64,000 nucleotides of DNA from Rikenellaceae bacterium (GTDB lineage: Bacteria > Bacteroidota > Bacteroidia > Bacteroidales > Rikenellaceae), in NCBI GenBank assembly GCA_009783565.1, contig WRDF01000004.1, positions 62,001 through 126,000 on the forward strand. Direction: 5' to 3'. Under the pieces are notes generated by a model. It had not been told where the DNA came from and made no database searches. It saw only the letters and a program-made list of their open reading frames with translations. Made by a program: the position numbers and the translations under genes. How positions within the stretch are numbered: position 1 is the first letter of the stretch; each line of letters opens with the position of its first letter. Shown here in pieces: positions 10,186 through 21,066 of this stretch.

Positions 10186-10455
10186 ATGGCAAAAGAATCG
10201 ATGAAGGCTCGCGAAGTCAAGCGCGCCAAATTAGCAGCAAAATACGCCGAGAAACGTGCTGCGCTTAAAGCCGCCGGAGATCAGGAAGGTCTCTCGAAAC
10301 TGCCGCGCAACTCGAACCCCATACGTATGCACAACCGTTGCAAAATCACGGGCCGCCCGAAAGGCTACATGCGTATGTTCGGTATCAGCCGCATCCAGTT
10401 CCGCGAAATGGCCAGCAAAGGCCTGATTCCAGGAGTGAAGAAAGCGAGCTGGTAA
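10186..10455 (+). CDS. rpsN: 30S ribosomal protein S14, zinc-free long form
   Basis: 89-residue S14 of the 30S head. It lacks the CxxC pairs of the short zinc form and has the long form's [22 protein letters not shown] core and the KKASW end, so it would not need zinc. It is the last gene before a 242-base gap holding a hairpin and a new promoter. Confidence 0.97.
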   Translation: MAKESMKAREVKRAKLAAKYAEKRAALKAAGDQEGLSKLPRNSNPIRMHNRCKITGRPKGYMRMFGISRIQFREMASKGLIPGVKKASW

Positions 10456-10543
10456 GAGACGCAAGGGGCGAGGAATGTCGGGGGCGCAGGGGATGGTTGT
10501 ATTGCATGTAGCGACGACCATGCCACAATAGCTTGTGCCGCGT

Positions 10544-10571
10544 GTGTGTCGCTTTTTGAAAAGCGACACAC
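10544..10571 (+). terminator. Perfect 13-bp hairpin downstream of rpsN
   Basis: GTGTGTCGCTTTT at 10544-10556 pairs perfectly with AAAAGCGACACAC at 10559-10571. It lies between rpsN and the next promoter. The T-run is inside the stem and no U-tract follows, so it may be a partial terminator or a processing site rather than a standard rho-independent terminator. Confidence 0.5.
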
Positions 10572-10575
10572 ATTA

Positions 10576-10608
10576 TTGCGTACATTCAAAGAAAAAATCG
10601 TATCTTTG
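10576..10608 (+). promoter_or_regulatory. Internal promoter before rpsH
   Basis: TATCTTTG at 10601-10608 is a good match to the Bacteroidota -7 box. A TTG lies 22 bases upstream, slightly further than ideal. It would give a leader of roughly 80 nt for rpsH and split the cluster into an S10-proximal and an spc-distal transcription unit. Confidence 0.65.
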
Positions 10609-10659
10609 CGCGCGTTGCGCGTAAAAATTTGCGTAATTCGGAGGTCGCCCGTAGCGACC
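10608..10659 (+). promoter_or_regulatory. Structured leader of the rpsH unit
   Basis: Two hairpins follow the promoter: GCGC, 5-nt loop, GCGC at 10608-10620, and GGTCGC, CCGTA, GCGACC at 10643-10659. A short GC-rich hairpin ahead of rpsH could be an S8-binding autoregulatory site, as S8 controls the spc operon in E. coli from a different position. That function is inference only. Confidence 0.35.
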
Positions 10660-10697
10660 AAACATAAATTGATTTTTAACTTTTAATCTACACGGAA

Positions 10698-11096
10698 ATG
10701 ACAGATCCAATTGCGGACTTTCTAACCAGGATTAGAAACGCGGTGAAAGCCAACCACAAAGTGGTTGAAGCTCCCGGCTCAAAAATCAAGCAGGAGATAA
10801 CAAAAATCCTCTTGGATCAGGGCTACATTCTCGCGTACAAGTTCGAACAAAACGAAAAGGGACACCCGGTAATCAGGATCGCCTTGAAGTACCATCCCCA
10901 GACGAAGAGCAACGCCATCCAAGGGTTGAAGCGCGCGAGCCGTCCGGGATTGCGCAAATACGCCGGCGCAGATGAGATGCCGAGAGTGCTGAACGGACTC
11001 GGCATCGCCATCGTATCGACGTCGAAAGGCGTGATGACAGATAAAAAAGCACGTCAGGAGAACGTCGGCGGCGAGGTGCTGTGCTATGTTTACTAA
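10698..11096 (+). CDS. rpsH: 30S ribosomal protein S8
   Basis: 132-residue S8, a central-domain 16S rRNA binder. [20 protein letters not shown] and [31 protein letters not shown] are diagnostic. It is the first gene after the internal promoter, and rplF follows 25 bases later. Confidence 0.98.
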   Translation: MTDPIADFLTRIRNAVKANHKVVEAPGSKIKQEITKILLDQGYILAYKFEQNEKGHPVIRIALKYHPQTKSNAIQGLKRASRPGLRKYAGADEMPRVLNGLGIAIVSTSKGVMTDKKARQENVGGEVLCYVY

Positions 11097-11121
11097 CGGG
11101 AAAATTAAAACGAAATAAACA

Positions 11122-11679
11122 ATGTCAAGGATTGGAAAATTACCTGTAAACCTGCCGGCAGGAGTGACCATAGAGGTTGCTCCGGATAACACGGTCACGG
11201 TTAAAGGGCCGCTTGGCACGCTGAGTCAGAAAGTAGATTCGGACATAGCCGTGAAAGTGGAAGACGGAGTGCTCAACGTCGAGCGCCCCACGAACCAACC
11301 GCGCCACCGCTCGATGCACGGACTCTACCGCGCACTCATCAACAACATGGTGGTGGGAGTATCGCAAGGATTCGAGATCAAGCAGGAGCTGGTCGGCGTG
11401 GGATTCAAGGCCGAAACCGAAGGTCAGATACTCAAACTCAGTCTCGGATTCTCGCATGACGTATGGTTTCTGATTCCGAACGAAGTGAAGGTGGAAGCCG
11501 TTACGGAGAGGAAGCAGAACTCGATCATCACGCTCAAAAGCACCGATAAGCAGTTGGTCGGTCAGGTGGCGGCGAAGATCCGCTCGTTGCGCAAGCCAGA
11601 GCCGTACAAAGGTAAAGGTATCAAATTCGTGGGCGAGGTGCTGCGCCGTAAGGCCGGTAAGTCTGCCAATGCCAAATAG
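11122..11679 (+). CDS. rplF: 50S ribosomal protein L6
   Basis: 185-residue L6 near the GTPase-associated centre, with two similar RNA-binding folds. MSRIGKLPVNLPAGV and the end KPEPYKGKGIKFVGEVLRRKAGKSA are typical. Intact, with short gaps to rpsH and rplR. Confidence 0.98.
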   Translation: MSRIGKLPVNLPAGVTIEVAPDNTVTVKGPLGTLSQKVDSDIAVKVEDGVLNVERPTNQPRHRSMHGLYRALINNMVVGVSQGFEIKQELVGVGFKAETEGQILKLSLGFSHDVWFLIPNEVKVEAVTERKQNSIITLKSTDKQLVGQVAAKIRSLRKPEPYKGKGIKFVGEVLRRKAGKSANAK

Positions 11680-11703
11680 TAAAACAGCATAGGAGATAAT
11701 CAC

Positions 11704-12060
11704 ATGGCACTCAATAAGATAGAGAGAAGAGAGAGGATCAAGATGCGCATCCGCAAGGTAGTGAACGGAAGTGCTGAGCAGCCTCGCATGTCCGTATTTC
11801 GGAGCAACAAGCACATCTACGTACAGTTCATCGACGACATCGGCGGTGTTACTTTGGCGGCCGCTTCATCGAAAGACCTGGCCGAACAGACAGCCGGTAA
11901 GAACAAGAAAGAAGTCGCCGCAATGGTGGGCAAGCTGGCCGCCGAAAAAGCTGCGGAAAAGGGTATTGCCACCGTCGCGTTCGACCGGAACGGCTACCTG
12001 TATCACGGCAGGGTTAAACAGTTGGCGGATGCCGCGCGCGAAGGCGGCCTTAAATTCTAA
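11704..12060 (+). CDS. rplR: 50S ribosomal protein L18
   Basis: 118-residue 5S rRNA-binding L18. [20 protein letters not shown] sequence (here [16 protein letters not shown]) and the end [28 protein letters not shown] are diagnostic. Eight bases separate it from rpsE. Confidence 0.97.
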   Translation: MALNKIERRERIKMRIRKVVNGSAEQPRMSVFRSNKHIYVQFIDDIGGVTLAAASSKDLAEQTAGKNKKEVAAMVGKLAAEKAAEKGIATVAFDRNGYLYHGRVKQLADAAREGGLKF

Positions 12061-12068
12061 ATACGGTT

Positions 12069-12587
12069 ATGGCAAATCCAAATATTAAAAAAGTAAGGAC
12101 CAGCGACCTCGAACTGAAAGACAGGCTCGTAAGCATCCAGCGCGTGACAAAAGTGACCAAAGGCGGACGCACGTTCAGTTTTTCGGCGATCGTCGTGGTG
12201 GGCAACGAGAACGGCATCGTGGGCTACGGATTGGGTAAAGCGAGCGAAGTGCAGTCGGCTATCGCAAAGGGCGTGGAAGATGCCAAGAAGAACCTGGTGC
12301 GCATACCCGTTTTGCACGGAACTATACCGCACAAGCAGGAGGCGCGTTTCAGCGGTTCGGAAGTGCTGCTGCGCCCCGCCGCTCCCGGTACGGGAGTTAT
12401 CGCGGGGGGTGCGATGCGCGCGGTACTCGAAAGCGCGGGCGTGAATAACGTTCTGGCGAAGAGTAAAGGGTCGTCGAACCCGCACAACCTCGTGAAAGCT
12501 ACTATCGCGGCACTGCTCGAACTGCGCGACGCACACAGTGTGGCACAGATGCGCGGCATTACGCTCGACAAAGTGTTTAACGGATAA
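12069..12587 (+). CDS. rpsE: 30S ribosomal protein S5
   Basis: 172-residue S5, which affects decoding accuracy and mRNA entry. The double-stranded-RNA-binding fold ([21 protein letters not shown]) and [20 protein letters not shown] are conserved. Normal length. It is followed 15 bases later by rpmD. Confidence 0.98.
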   Translation: MANPNIKKVRTSDLELKDRLVSIQRVTKVTKGGRTFSFSAIVVVGNENGIVGYGLGKASEVQSAIAKGVEDAKKNLVRIPVLHGTIPHKQEARFSGSEVLLRPAAPGTGVIAGGAMRAVLESAGVNNVLAKSKGSSNPHNLVKATIAALLELRDAHSVAQMRGITLDKVFNG

Positions 12588-12602
12588 CTCTGACGAAAGA
12601 CG

Positions 12603-13004
12603 ATGGCAAAAGTCAATATAACACAGGTACGCAGCCGTATCGGCGCAACCAAGATCCAGTGTAAGAACCTGGACGCTCTCGGACTTCGCAGAATGGGCAG
12701 AACCGTTCAGCACGAAGATTCGCCGGTGATCATGGGCATGATCGAGAAAGTACGCCATCTCGTGAAGATCGAGATGAACGCTACTGTTAAAGACGACGCA
12801 AAGAGCGCTGCCGCTACTAAGAAAGCGACTGCCGGGAAAAAGGCAACCGCTGCTCCGAAAGCAGAAGCGAAAAAACCTGCGGCAACTAAGACGGCAACTG
12901 CCTCGAAAACAGGCGCGACCGCTGCGAAACCCACCGCTAAGAAACCTGCTGCGAAACCCGTCGAGCAAGTCGTGGTCGAGGAGGTCATCCCCGCAGAGGA
13001 GTAA
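12603..13004 (+). CDS. rpmD: 50S ribosomal protein L30 with an Ala/Lys/Pro-rich tail
   Basis: The first 60 residues are ordinary L30 (MAKVNITQVRSRIG, CKNLDALGLRRMGRTVQ, GMIEKVRHLVK). Bacterial L30 normally ends there; this one continues for 73 residues rich in Ala, Lys, Pro and Thr, resembling a histone H1-like tail, then turns acidic (VVVEEVIPAEE). No internal stop or frameshift is seen, and the tail keeps the codon use of its surroundings. The tail's role is unknown. rplO begins 161 bases later. Confidence 0.93.
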   Translation: MAKVNITQVRSRIGATKIQCKNLDALGLRRMGRTVQHEDSPVIMGMIEKVRHLVKIEMNATVKDDAKSAAATKKATAGKKATAAPKAEAKKPAATKTATASKTGATAAKPTAKKPAAKPVEQVVVEEVIPAEE

Positions 13005-13165
13005 AAAAAGAGAGAATTATTAACGCAGGTGTCAAGGTGCGTGAGGGGATAGTGAGAGGGGCAGACTGTTATTTTGAGTGAGAAAACAGGCTGTCGTTCT
13101 TGGTAGAAGAGAGTGGAAAAGTCACGCCGATAGTGAAAGCGAGGCATCTGCCAAAACACAAAACG

Positions 13166-13612
13166 ATGAATCTTAACAACTTAAAGCCCGCAAAGGGTTC
13201 GACGCACAGCGAGAAAAGGATCGGTCGCGGACAGGGTTCGGGACACGGCGGAACATCGACGCGCGGCCACAAAGGTGCGCAGTCGCGTTCGGGTTACTCG
13301 CGCAAACGCGGCTTCGAGGGCGGTCAGATGCCCTTGCAAAGACGTGTGCCGAAGTTCGGATTTACGAACATCAAAAGGGTCGAGTATAAGCCCATTAACC
13401 TTAATGTGCTCGAAGATCTGGCTGCAAAACGCTCGCTGAGCGCGATAACCGTAGATACGCTGGTCGATGCAGGGTTCGTGTCGAAAAACGACCGCGTGAA
13501 GATACTCGGCAACGGAACGCTTACGCGCCCTGTCGAGGTAACGGCACACGCTTTCTCGAAGAGTGCCGTAGCGGCAATCGAAGCACAGAGCGGCAAAGCG
13601 GTCACAATTTAA
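13166..13612 (+). CDS. rplO: 50S ribosomal protein L15
   Basis: 148-residue late-assembly L15. The start at 13166 (MNLNNLKPAKGS) fits the family; the longer open frame upstream in the spacer is discarded. RIGRGQGSGHGGTSTRGHKGAQSR-type glycine-rich sequence and FEGGQMPLQRRVPKFGF are diagnostic. The 161-base spacer before it holds nothing I can identify. secY follows after 14 bases. Confidence 0.97.
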   Translation: MNLNNLKPAKGSTHSEKRIGRGQGSGHGGTSTRGHKGAQSRSGYSRKRGFEGGQMPLQRRVPKFGFTNIKRVEYKPINLNVLEDLAAKRSLSAITVDTLVDAGFVSKNDRVKILGNGTLTRPVEVTAHAFSKSAVAAIEAQSGKAVTI

Positions 13613-13626
13613 CCCCGTAGCGGCTT

Positions 13627-14922
13627 ATGAAAAGGCTAATTCAGACAATTAAGAACATATATAAGATCGAGGAGCTGCGCCGAAAGATCGGATACACGCT
13701 GCTCATCCTTCTTATATACAGGTTCGGCTGTCACGTTGTGATACCGGGAGTAAACCCCGAAGCGTTGAACGCCTTGCAGGCGCAAGCATCGTCGGGCCTT
13801 CTGGCGTTGATCGACATGTTCTCCGGAGGAGCGTTCTCCGGCGCGTCGATCTTCGCGCTCGGAGTAATGCCCTACATTACTGCGTCGATTATGATGCAGT
13901 TGCTGGGCATCGTTTTCCCTTATTTCCAAAAGCTCCAACGCGAGGGCGAAAGCGGTCGCCGGAAGATGAACCAGTGGACACGCTACCTCACCGTGGGGGT
14001 GTTGTTCATACAGATTCCTCCCTATCTGCTGAACCTGCGGGCGCAAATGCCGCCGGATTCACTCGTGCTCGACAATACGTGGTTCTACACGACGGCGGTA
14101 CTCACGCTCATGGCGGGTACGATGTTCGTAATGTGGCTCGGCGAGAAGATAACGGACAAGGGAATCGGCAACGGCGTGTCGCTGATCATCATGGTAGGTA
14201 TTCTCGCACGATTGCCGCAGGCTCTGATGGGTGAGATCAACACGCGGTTCACGGCATCGGGCGGCGGCGGACCTATCATGCTCATCGTCGAGCTGCTTAT
14301 GTGGTATCTCGTGTTCATGGGTACGATCGCGCTGGTGCAGGCAATTCGCCGCGTGCCGGTGCAGTACACCAAACGTATCGTGGGCAACAAGCAGTACGGC
14401 GGCGTGAGACAATACATTCCGCTGAAAATCAACGCGGCCAACGTTATGCCCATCATTTTCGCTCAGGCGTTGATGATGCTGCCCATGATGTTCGGGGCGC
14501 GCGCATTGGGCGATATCAACGGTTTCTGGTACAACTTCGTGTTTGCCCTGATGATCGTTGCGTTCACCTATTTTTACACAGCTATTACCGTTAATCCCAA
14601 CATGATGGCCGAAGACCTCAAACGTAACGGCGGTTTCATACCCGGCATAAAACCCGGCAAACAGACCGTCAATTACATCGACACCATCATGACGAGGATA
14701 ACACTACCGGGGTCGATCTTTCTGGCAATCGTGGCAATCCTGCCCGCATTCGCTTTCAGGTTCGGCGTAAGCCAGCAGTTCGCGTTCTTCTACGGCGGAA
14801 CATCGCTGCTGATTATGGTGGGCGTTGTCCTCGACACTCTCAAACAAATCGAAAGCTACCTGCTGCTGCGCCACTACGACGGCCTGATGAAGACCGGACG
14901 TATCAAGGGGCGCAACGGATAG
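13627..14922 (+). CDS. secY: Preprotein translocase subunit SecY
   Basis: 431-residue inner-membrane channel of the Sec system, with ten predicted hydrophobic segments. The plug-region sequence FSGGAFSGASIFALGVMPYITASIMMQLL and the cytoplasmic loop around QYTKRIVGNKQYGG are conserved. It works with SecE, SecG and the SecA encoded at 23.6-26.9 kb. adk, often found next in other bacteria, is absent, which is normal for Bacteroidota. Confidence 0.97.
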   Translation: MKRLIQTIKNIYKIEELRRKIGYTLLILLIYRFGCHVVIPGVNPEALNALQAQASSGLLALIDMFSGGAFSGASIFALGVMPYITASIMMQLLGIVFPYFQKLQREGESGRRKMNQWTRYLTVGVLFIQIPPYLLNLRAQMPPDSLVLDNTWFYTTAVLTLMAGTMFVMWLGEKITDKGIGNGVSLIIMVGILARLPQALMGEINTRFTASGGGGPIMLIVELLMWYLVFMGTIALVQAIRRVPVQYTKRIVGNKQYGGVRQYIPLKINAANVMPIIFAQALMMLPMMFGARALGDINGFWYNFVFALMIVAFTYFYTAITVNPNMMAEDLKRNGGFIPGIKPGKQTVNYIDTIMTRITLPGSIFLAIVAILPAFAFRFGVSQQFAFFYGGTSLLIMVGVVLDTLKQIESYLLLRHYDGLMKTGRIKGRNG

Positions 14923-14963
14923 AGGAGGCTCTCGAAGCTTACTTTCGCAGAGTTCTTAATAAA

Positions 14964-15737
14964 ATGATACACCTGAAAACGAGGGAAGAGGTAGAGCTGC
15001 TCCGTGAGAACAACCGACTCGTATCGCTCACGTTGGCCGAAGTGGGAAAACACATCGCGCCCGGAGTGAGGACCAAAGAGTTGAACGCGATCGCCGAGAC
15101 GTTCATACGCGATCATGGAGCAGTGCCTGCTTTCCTCGGGTACAACGGTTTTCCGGCAACGCTGTGTGTGTCGGTGAACGAACAGGTTGTACACGGTATC
15201 CCATCGGACTATCGCCTTAAAGAAGGCGATGTGGTTTCGGTCGATTGTGGCACCATTATGAAGGGGTTTTATGGCGATTCCGCATATACGTTTGCGGTAG
15301 GGGAAGTAGCGCCGCGTGTGGCGGAGCTACTCGAAACGACCAAAAAAGCTCTTCAAAACGGTGTCGCACAAGCTAAGGCGGGCAATCGCGTAGGCGATAT
15401 ATCCGCAGCTGTGCAAAACACCGCCGAAGCCGCAGGGTTCACAGTGGTCAGAGAATTGGTAGGGCACGGGCTGGGTCGCAATATGCACGAAGAACCCGAA
15501 GTCCCCAATAACGGCGTCAAAGGCAGAGGGCCGCTCCTGCAAGAGGGAATGGTCATCTGCATCGAGCCGATGATCAATATGGGAACGCGGCACGTTGTTT
15601 TCGAACGGGACGGTTGGACGGTACGCACCCGCGACCGCAAACCATCGGCACACTTCGAGTGGGCTGTGGCCGTCACCGCAAACGGACCCGACGTGCTGAC
15701 CGATTTCACGGTTATCGAAGTGGCAACGAGGGGCTGA
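14964..15737 (+). CDS. map: Methionine aminopeptidase, type I
   Basis: 257-residue cytoplasmic metalloenzyme that removes the N-terminal methionine from new proteins. The pita-bread metal ligands are visible: [38 protein letters not shown] and the final FEWAVAV. It lacks the long insertion of type II enzymes. It acts after peptide deformylase, encoded near 62 kb. infA follows after 116 bases. Confidence 0.97.
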   Translation: MIHLKTREEVELLRENNRLVSLTLAEVGKHIAPGVRTKELNAIAETFIRDHGAVPAFLGYNGFPATLCVSVNEQVVHGIPSDYRLKEGDVVSVDCGTIMKGFYGDSAYTFAVGEVAPRVAELLETTKKALQNGVAQAKAGNRVGDISAAVQNTAEAAGFTVVRELVGHGLGRNMHEEPEVPNNGVKGRGPLLQEGMVICIEPMINMGTRHVVFERDGWTVRTRDRKPSAHFEWAVAVTANGPDVLTDFTVIEVATRG

Positions 15738-15853
15738 CCAAGGGAGAGGGGCTTAATCTGAAAAATGAGATAGTCTCATCCGAGAAAAGGAGGCATCTGA
15801 TAAAGATGAACTCGTCAAAAATACGGTCGGCTCTAAAAAACGAAAGAAACTCT

Positions 15854-16072
15854 ATGGCAAAACAAGCTGCTATCGAAAAGGACGGGACGATCACCGAAGC
15901 GTTGTCGAACGCGATGTTCCGCGTCGAACTCGACAACGGACACGTGATTACCGCTCATATCTCAGGCAAGATGAGGATGCACTACATCAAAATCCTGACC
16001 GGAGATAAGGTGAAGGTGGAAATGTCTCCGTACGACTTATCTAAGGGGCGTATTACTTTTAGGTACAAGTAA
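15854..16072 (+). CDS. infA: Translation initiation factor IF-1
   Basis: 72-residue single S1/OB-fold protein that occupies the 30S A site during initiation. The start at 15854 ([13 protein letters not shown]) fits the family; the longer open frame overlapping map is spurious. [26 protein letters not shown] and the end KGRITFRYK are diagnostic. Confidence 0.97.
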   Translation: MAKQAAIEKDGTITEALSNAMFRVELDNGHVITAHISGKMRMHYIKILTGDKVKVEMSPYDLSKGRITFRYK

Positions 16073-16110
16073 TAGTAAATCCCGAATTTTAATTGACCTC
16101 ACAAAGAGCA

Positions 16111-16227
16111 ATGAAAGTAAAAGCATCGATCAAGAAAAGGAGCGAGGATTGCAAAATCGTGAAGCGCAAAGGACGCTTGTACGTGATCTGCAAGAAGACC
16201 CCGAAGTATAAAATGCGTCAGGGGTAG
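16111..16227 (+). CDS. rpmJ: 50S ribosomal protein L36, zinc-free form
   Basis: 38-residue L36 ([20 protein letters not shown], then [18 protein letters not shown]). Of the usual Cys3-His zinc set the first cysteine is Ser-Glu-Asp-Cys with only one Cys kept, and the C-terminal histidine is replaced, so zinc binding is unlikely, as in other Bacteroidota. It lies between infA and rpsM. Confidence 0.95.
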   Translation: MKVKASIKKRSEDCKIVKRKGRLYVICKKTPKYKMRQG

Positions 16228-16323
16228 AGTGCTCTATTGTCATTGGAGAAGGCTGACGTGCGCACGAAGGCGCGCGGGACAGAGGTCTTCGTAAAACACA
16301 AGTTAAAAACGAACAAAAGATTT

Positions 16324-16704
16324 ATGGCACGTATAGTAGGTGTTGATTTACCGAAAAACAAACGCGGCGAGATAGGCCTGACCTATATCTATGGAGTGGG
16401 TCGGAACACCGCACAAAAAATACTCGACCATGCCGGCGTCAGCTATGACACGAAAGTACAGGCGTGGAACGACGACCAGATCGCCGCAATTCGTGGCGCG
16501 ATCGCCGACATGGGCATCAAGGTGGAGGGCGAGGCGCGCTCTATCGTACAGCTAAACATCAAGCGCCTGATGGACATCGGGTGCTATCGCGGCATTCGCC
16601 ACCGTATCGGTCTGCCCGTTCGCGGTCAAAGCACCAAGAACAATGCCCGCACGCGCAAGGGACGTAAGAAGACTGTCGCAAACAAGAAAAAAGCAACTAA
16701 GTAA
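16324..16704 (+). CDS. rpsM: 30S ribosomal protein S13
   Basis: 126-residue S13, which bridges to the 50S subunit and contacts P-site tRNA through its basic tail. The start at 16324 ([17 protein letters not shown]) fits the family; the upstream in-frame extension is discarded. [17 protein letters not shown] and [12 protein letters not shown] are diagnostic. Confidence 0.98.
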   Translation: MARIVGVDLPKNKRGEIGLTYIYGVGRNTAQKILDHAGVSYDTKVQAWNDDQIAAIRGAIADMGIKVEGEARSIVQLNIKRLMDIGCYRGIRHRIGLPVRGQSTKNNARTRKGRKKTVANKKKATK

Positions 16705-16717
16705 TTGAAGTAGAGTT

Positions 16718-17107
16718 ATGGCAAAAAAACCGGCAACAGTACGCAAGAAAGTCGTTAAGGTAGACGGCCAGGGCGCTGCCCACGTACATTCGACTTTCAA
16801 CAACGTCATCGTAACCCTCACCAATGGTGTGGGCCAGGTTATCAGCTGGAGCTCTGCGGGCAAGATGGGTTTCCGCGGGTCGAAAAAGAACACTCCCTAC
16901 GCAGCGCAGATGGCAGCCGCCGACTGTGCAAAAGTGGCCTACGACATGGGTCTGCGCAAGGTGAAGGTATATGTGAAGGGTCCGGGAGCGGGACGCGAGT
17001 CAGCGATCAGAACGATTCACGGAGCGGGTATCGAAGTGGTCGAGATCATCGACGTGACGCCGATGCCGCACAACGGATGCCGTCCGCCCAACCGCCGAAG
17101 AGTGTAA
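16718..17107 (+). CDS. rpsK: 30S ribosomal protein S11
   Basis: 129-residue S11 of the 30S platform. [19 protein letters not shown] and the end [18 protein letters not shown] are conserved, including the region that carries isoaspartate in E. coli. The gap to rpsD is 215 bases and contains a MITE-like element. Confidence 0.98.
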   Translation: MAKKPATVRKKVVKVDGQGAAHVHSTFNNVIVTLTNGVGQVISWSSAGKMGFRGSKKNTPYAAQMAAADCAKVAYDMGLRKVKVYVKGPGAGRESAIRTIHGAGIEVVEIIDVTPMPHNGCRPPNRRRV

Positions 17108-17168
17108 ATCAATTAAGAATTACGAATTAGGAATGACCAGTCGGTTATGATTAATTAGTGGTTCGGAA

Positions 17169-17292
17169 GGGGACTTGTCAAAAATTCAAAAGACAAGGCT
17201 TGCGACCGAGCCAAAAGCGGAGTTTACATATAGTAAATGAGCATTTTGGTGAGGGAGCGTAACGAAGTATTTTGGATTCTTCACAAGTACCC
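17169..17292. mobile_element. MITE-like hairpin between rpsK and rpsD
   Basis: A 124-base non-coding imperfect palindrome. Terminal arms 17169-17191 and 17270-17292 match at 19 of 23 positions (left begins GGGGACTTGTC, right ends CACAAGTACCC). Internal pairs include CCAAAA with ATTTTGG and TTTAC, ATATA, GTAAA at the tip. From memory, similar sequences occur in several Bacteroidota genomes; I could not check this. It leaves rpsD 30 bases from its right end. Confidence 0.65.
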
Positions 17293-17322
17293 GAAATTCA
17301 AATTTCAAAACTTCAAGGAACA

Positions 17323-17931
17323 ATGGCAAGATATATAGGACCAAAGAGCAAAATTGCGCGGAAATTCGGCGAGCCGATCTTCGGGCCGGATAAGGTGTTG
17401 GAGAAAAAGAACTACCCTCCCGGACAGCACGGTCAGAACCGCAAGCGCAAAAAAGTATCGGAATACGGCACACAGCTGAGTGAAAAACAAAAAGCCAAAG
17501 CTACCTACGGGGTACTCGAAAAGCAGTTCCACCGCACGTTCGAGGAGGCCGCGCGCATGGGTGGCATCACGGGCGAGAACCTGCTCCGACTGTTGGAATG
17601 CCGTCTGGATAACGTGGTTTACCGTCTCGGCCTTTCGCCGACACGTGCTGGAGCGCGTCAGTTGGTGTCGCACCGCCACATCACGGTGAACGGCAGCGTG
17701 GTTAACATTCCGTCGTACAGCGTGAAGGTGGGCGACGTGGTGTCGGTGCGCGAGAAGTCGCGGAGCCTCGAATCGATCGCCGGTTCGCTCGGTGGCGGCC
17801 GCAAGAGCCGTTACGCATGGTTGGAGTGGGATGCAACATCGATGTCGGGTCGTTTCCTCAGCAAGCCCGAACGTGAGGACATTCCGGAGAATATCAAGGA
17901 ACAACTCATCGTCGAGTTGTATTCTAAGTAG
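17323..17931 (+). CDS. rpsD: 30S ribosomal protein S4, zinc-free form
   Basis: 202-residue S4, a primary 16S rRNA binder and helicase partner with S3 and S5. The start at 17323 ([17 protein letters not shown]) fits the family; the extended frame runs into the MITE-like element. The S4 RNA-binding domain is visible at [10 protein letters not shown] and [14 protein letters not shown]. No zinc cysteines are present. rpoA follows after 24 bases. Confidence 0.97.
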   Translation: MARYIGPKSKIARKFGEPIFGPDKVLEKKNYPPGQHGQNRKRKKVSEYGTQLSEKQKAKATYGVLEKQFHRTFEEAARMGGITGENLLRLLECRLDNVVYRLGLSPTRAGARQLVSHRHITVNGSVVNIPSYSVKVGDVVSVREKSRSLESIAGSLGGGRKSRYAWLEWDATSMSGRFLSKPEREDIPENIKEQLIVELYSK

Positions 17932-17955
17932 TAAATAATTGACAGCGAGAATATT

Positions 17956-18948
17956 ATGGCAATATTAGCATTCCAGAGGCCTGAAAAGGTGATTATGCTC
18001 GAAAGCTCTTCGACGTTCGGCAGGTTTGAATTCCGTCCGTTGGAGCCGGGTTTCGGCATTACGGTCGGGAATGCCTTGCGTCGGATTTTGTTGTCCTCGT
18101 TGGAGGGCTACGCGATCACGACGGTCAAGGTTTCCGGAGTAGACCATGAATTTGCCGCGATCCCCGGCGTGATGGAGGGGATGATAGATATTGTCCTGAA
18201 TCTGAAAAAAGTACGCTTCATGCGCACGGTCGAAGGCGAGGATGCGGAGACGGTAACAATCAACGTGGCCGGTCAGACGGAACTCACCGCAGGATATATC
18301 TCAAACTTCCTCTCGAACTTCAAGGTGCTGAACCCCGAACTGGTGATCTGCCGCCTTACGCCTGAGACCAAGTTACAGATACAACTTACGATCGGCAAAG
18401 GGCGCGGGTATGTCACCGCAGAGGAGAACCGTCCGGCGGAAAGCGTGTTCGGACTTCTGCCCATCGACTCGATCCACACGCCTATCGTGAATGTGAAATA
18501 TTCGGTCGGCGACTACCGCGTCGAGCAGCGTACGGACTACGAGAAGTTGACTATCGAGATTACTACCGACGGGTCGATCGAACCGAAGGACGCGCTGCGG
18601 GAGGCCGCGAAGATACTCATCCAACACTTCATGCTGTTCTCGGATGAAAAGATCACGGTCAATGCCGACGAAGGTAATGCGACGGAAGAATTCGATGAGG
18701 AAGTTCTTCATATGCGCCAGTTGTTGAAAACGAAACTTGCGGACCAGGGTTTGTCGGTACGCGCGCTAAACTGCCTTAAAGCAGCGGAGGTGGATACCGT
18801 AGGCGAATTGGTGCGGTACAACCGCAACGATCTGTTGAAATTCCGCAACTTCGGTAAAAAATCGCTTACGGAACTCGACGACCTGCTCGCATCGCTGAAC
18901 CTCAACTTCGGGATGGATGTGTCACCTTATAAATTGGACAAAGATTAA
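17956..18948 (+). CDS. rpoA: RNA polymerase alpha subunit
   Basis: 330-residue alpha subunit. The N-terminal dimerisation domain ([20 protein letters not shown]) is followed by an acidic linker near residue 240 and the C-terminal domain ([32 protein letters not shown]), which contacts activators and upstream DNA. Two bases separate its stop from rplQ, the last gene of the cluster. Confidence 0.98.
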   Translation: MAILAFQRPEKVIMLESSSTFGRFEFRPLEPGFGITVGNALRRILLSSLEGYAITTVKVSGVDHEFAAIPGVMEGMIDIVLNLKKVRFMRTVEGEDAETVTINVAGQTELTAGYISNFLSNFKVLNPELVICRLTPETKLQIQLTIGKGRGYVTAEENRPAESVFGLLPIDSIHTPIVNVKYSVGDYRVEQRTDYEKLTIEITTDGSIEPKDALREAAKILIQHFMLFSDEKITVNADEGNATEEFDEEVLHMRQLLKTKLADQGLSVRALNCLKAAEVDTVGELVRYNRNDLLKFRNFGKKSLTELDDLLASLNLNFGMDVSPYKLDKD

Positions 18949-18950
18949 TT

Positions 18951-19586
18951 ATGAGACATAACAAGAATTTCAATCACCTCGGCCGTCAGAGCGCGCACCG
19001 CAAAGCGATGCTCGCGAATATGGCGACGTCGTTGATCGTACACAAGAGGATCAATACGACGGTAGCCAAAGCGAAGGCTCTCAAAAGATACGTAGAGCCG
19101 GTGATCACCAAATCGAAAGAAGACTCGACGCACTCGCGCCGCGTGGCGTTCAGCTATCTCAAAGACAAGAATGCCGTCACTGAACTTTTCCGCGTCGTTT
19201 CGCCCGCCGTGGGCGACCGTCCGGGAGGCTACACGCGCATCCTGAGGACGGGTTTCCGTCTGGGCGATGCCGCCGACATGTGCTTTATCGAGCTGGTGGA
19301 TTTCAACGAGACATACGGCAAAGAGATGGCCGCAGCGGGTAAAGCGCGTACACGTCGCGGTCGCGGAGGCTCGGTGACCAAAGTCGAGGGCGACATCGCG
19401 GACGTTGAGGCTGCTGCCGAAGGAACTGCCGAGAACGCACCCAAAGCGGAAAAGAAACCCGCTGCCGCTAAGAAGCCGGCCGTCGCTACAAAGGCGAAAT
19501 CTGCCGCTGCGCAGCGCAACGCTGCCCCGAAAGCATCGGGAGCTAAGGCCGCTGCAAGAAAGAGCATGGCTTCGAAGAAGTCGTAA
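18951..19586 (+). CDS. rplQ: 50S ribosomal protein L17 with an Ala/Lys-rich tail
   Basis: 211-residue L17. Residues 1 to about 118 are the normal fold at the tunnel exit rim ([20 protein letters not shown] and [23 protein letters not shown]). The rest is a tail of about 90 residues, first acidic, then Ala/Lys/Pro-rich ([15 protein letters not shown]). Tails on L17 are common in Bacteroidota, but this one resembles the L30 tail in composition. A terminator follows. Confidence 0.96.
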   Translation: MRHNKNFNHLGRQSAHRKAMLANMATSLIVHKRINTTVAKAKALKRYVEPVITKSKEDSTHSRRVAFSYLKDKNAVTELFRVVSPAVGDRPGGYTRILRTGFRLGDAADMCFIELVDFNETYGKEMAAAGKARTRRGRGGSVTKVEGDIADVEAAAEGTAENAPKAEKKPAAAKKPAVATKAKSAAAQRNAAPKASGAKAAARKSMASKKS

Positions 19587-19607
19587 GTTTATATCCGATA
19601 CTGCCGA

Positions 19608-19641
19608 GGGCGACAACAAAAACCGTTGTCGTCCTTTTTTT
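19608..19641 (+). terminator. Rho-independent terminator of the ribosomal cluster
   Basis: GGGCGACAAC at 19608-19617 pairs with GTTGTCGTCC at 19625-19634 (one G-T pair) around a 7-nt loop, followed by seven T residues. It ends the rpoA-rplQ transcript. Confidence 0.9.
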
Positions 19642-19645
19642 GTTG

Positions 19646-19673
19646 CACACGCATGTGTTTTCCGGCCTATTCG
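19646..19673 (+). repeat. Stop-downstream palindromic element, copy 2 (after rplQ terminator)
   Basis: CACACGCATGTG, TTTTCC, then GGCCTATTCGG. It lies 59 bases after the rplQ stop, just past the terminator, rather than at the stop codon. The 12-mer is not a perfect palindrome (one base changed in the centre) but still alternates pyrimidine and purine. Confidence 0.7.
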
Positions 19674-19702
19674 GATAACTGTTTTTAATTAAATATTTTT
19701 TG

Positions 19703-19710
19703 TAACTTTG
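19703..19710 (+). promoter_or_regulatory. Promoter of eno
   Basis: TAACTTTG matches the TAnnTTTG box and lies 51 bases before the eno start. The -33 region is T-rich but has no clear TTTG, so only the -7 half is convincing. Confidence 0.6.
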
Positions 19711-19755
19711 AGTGATTTTGACAGACCGAAAAAACATAAACCATAAAAGACATAA

Positions 19756-21066
<1,311 letters not shown>

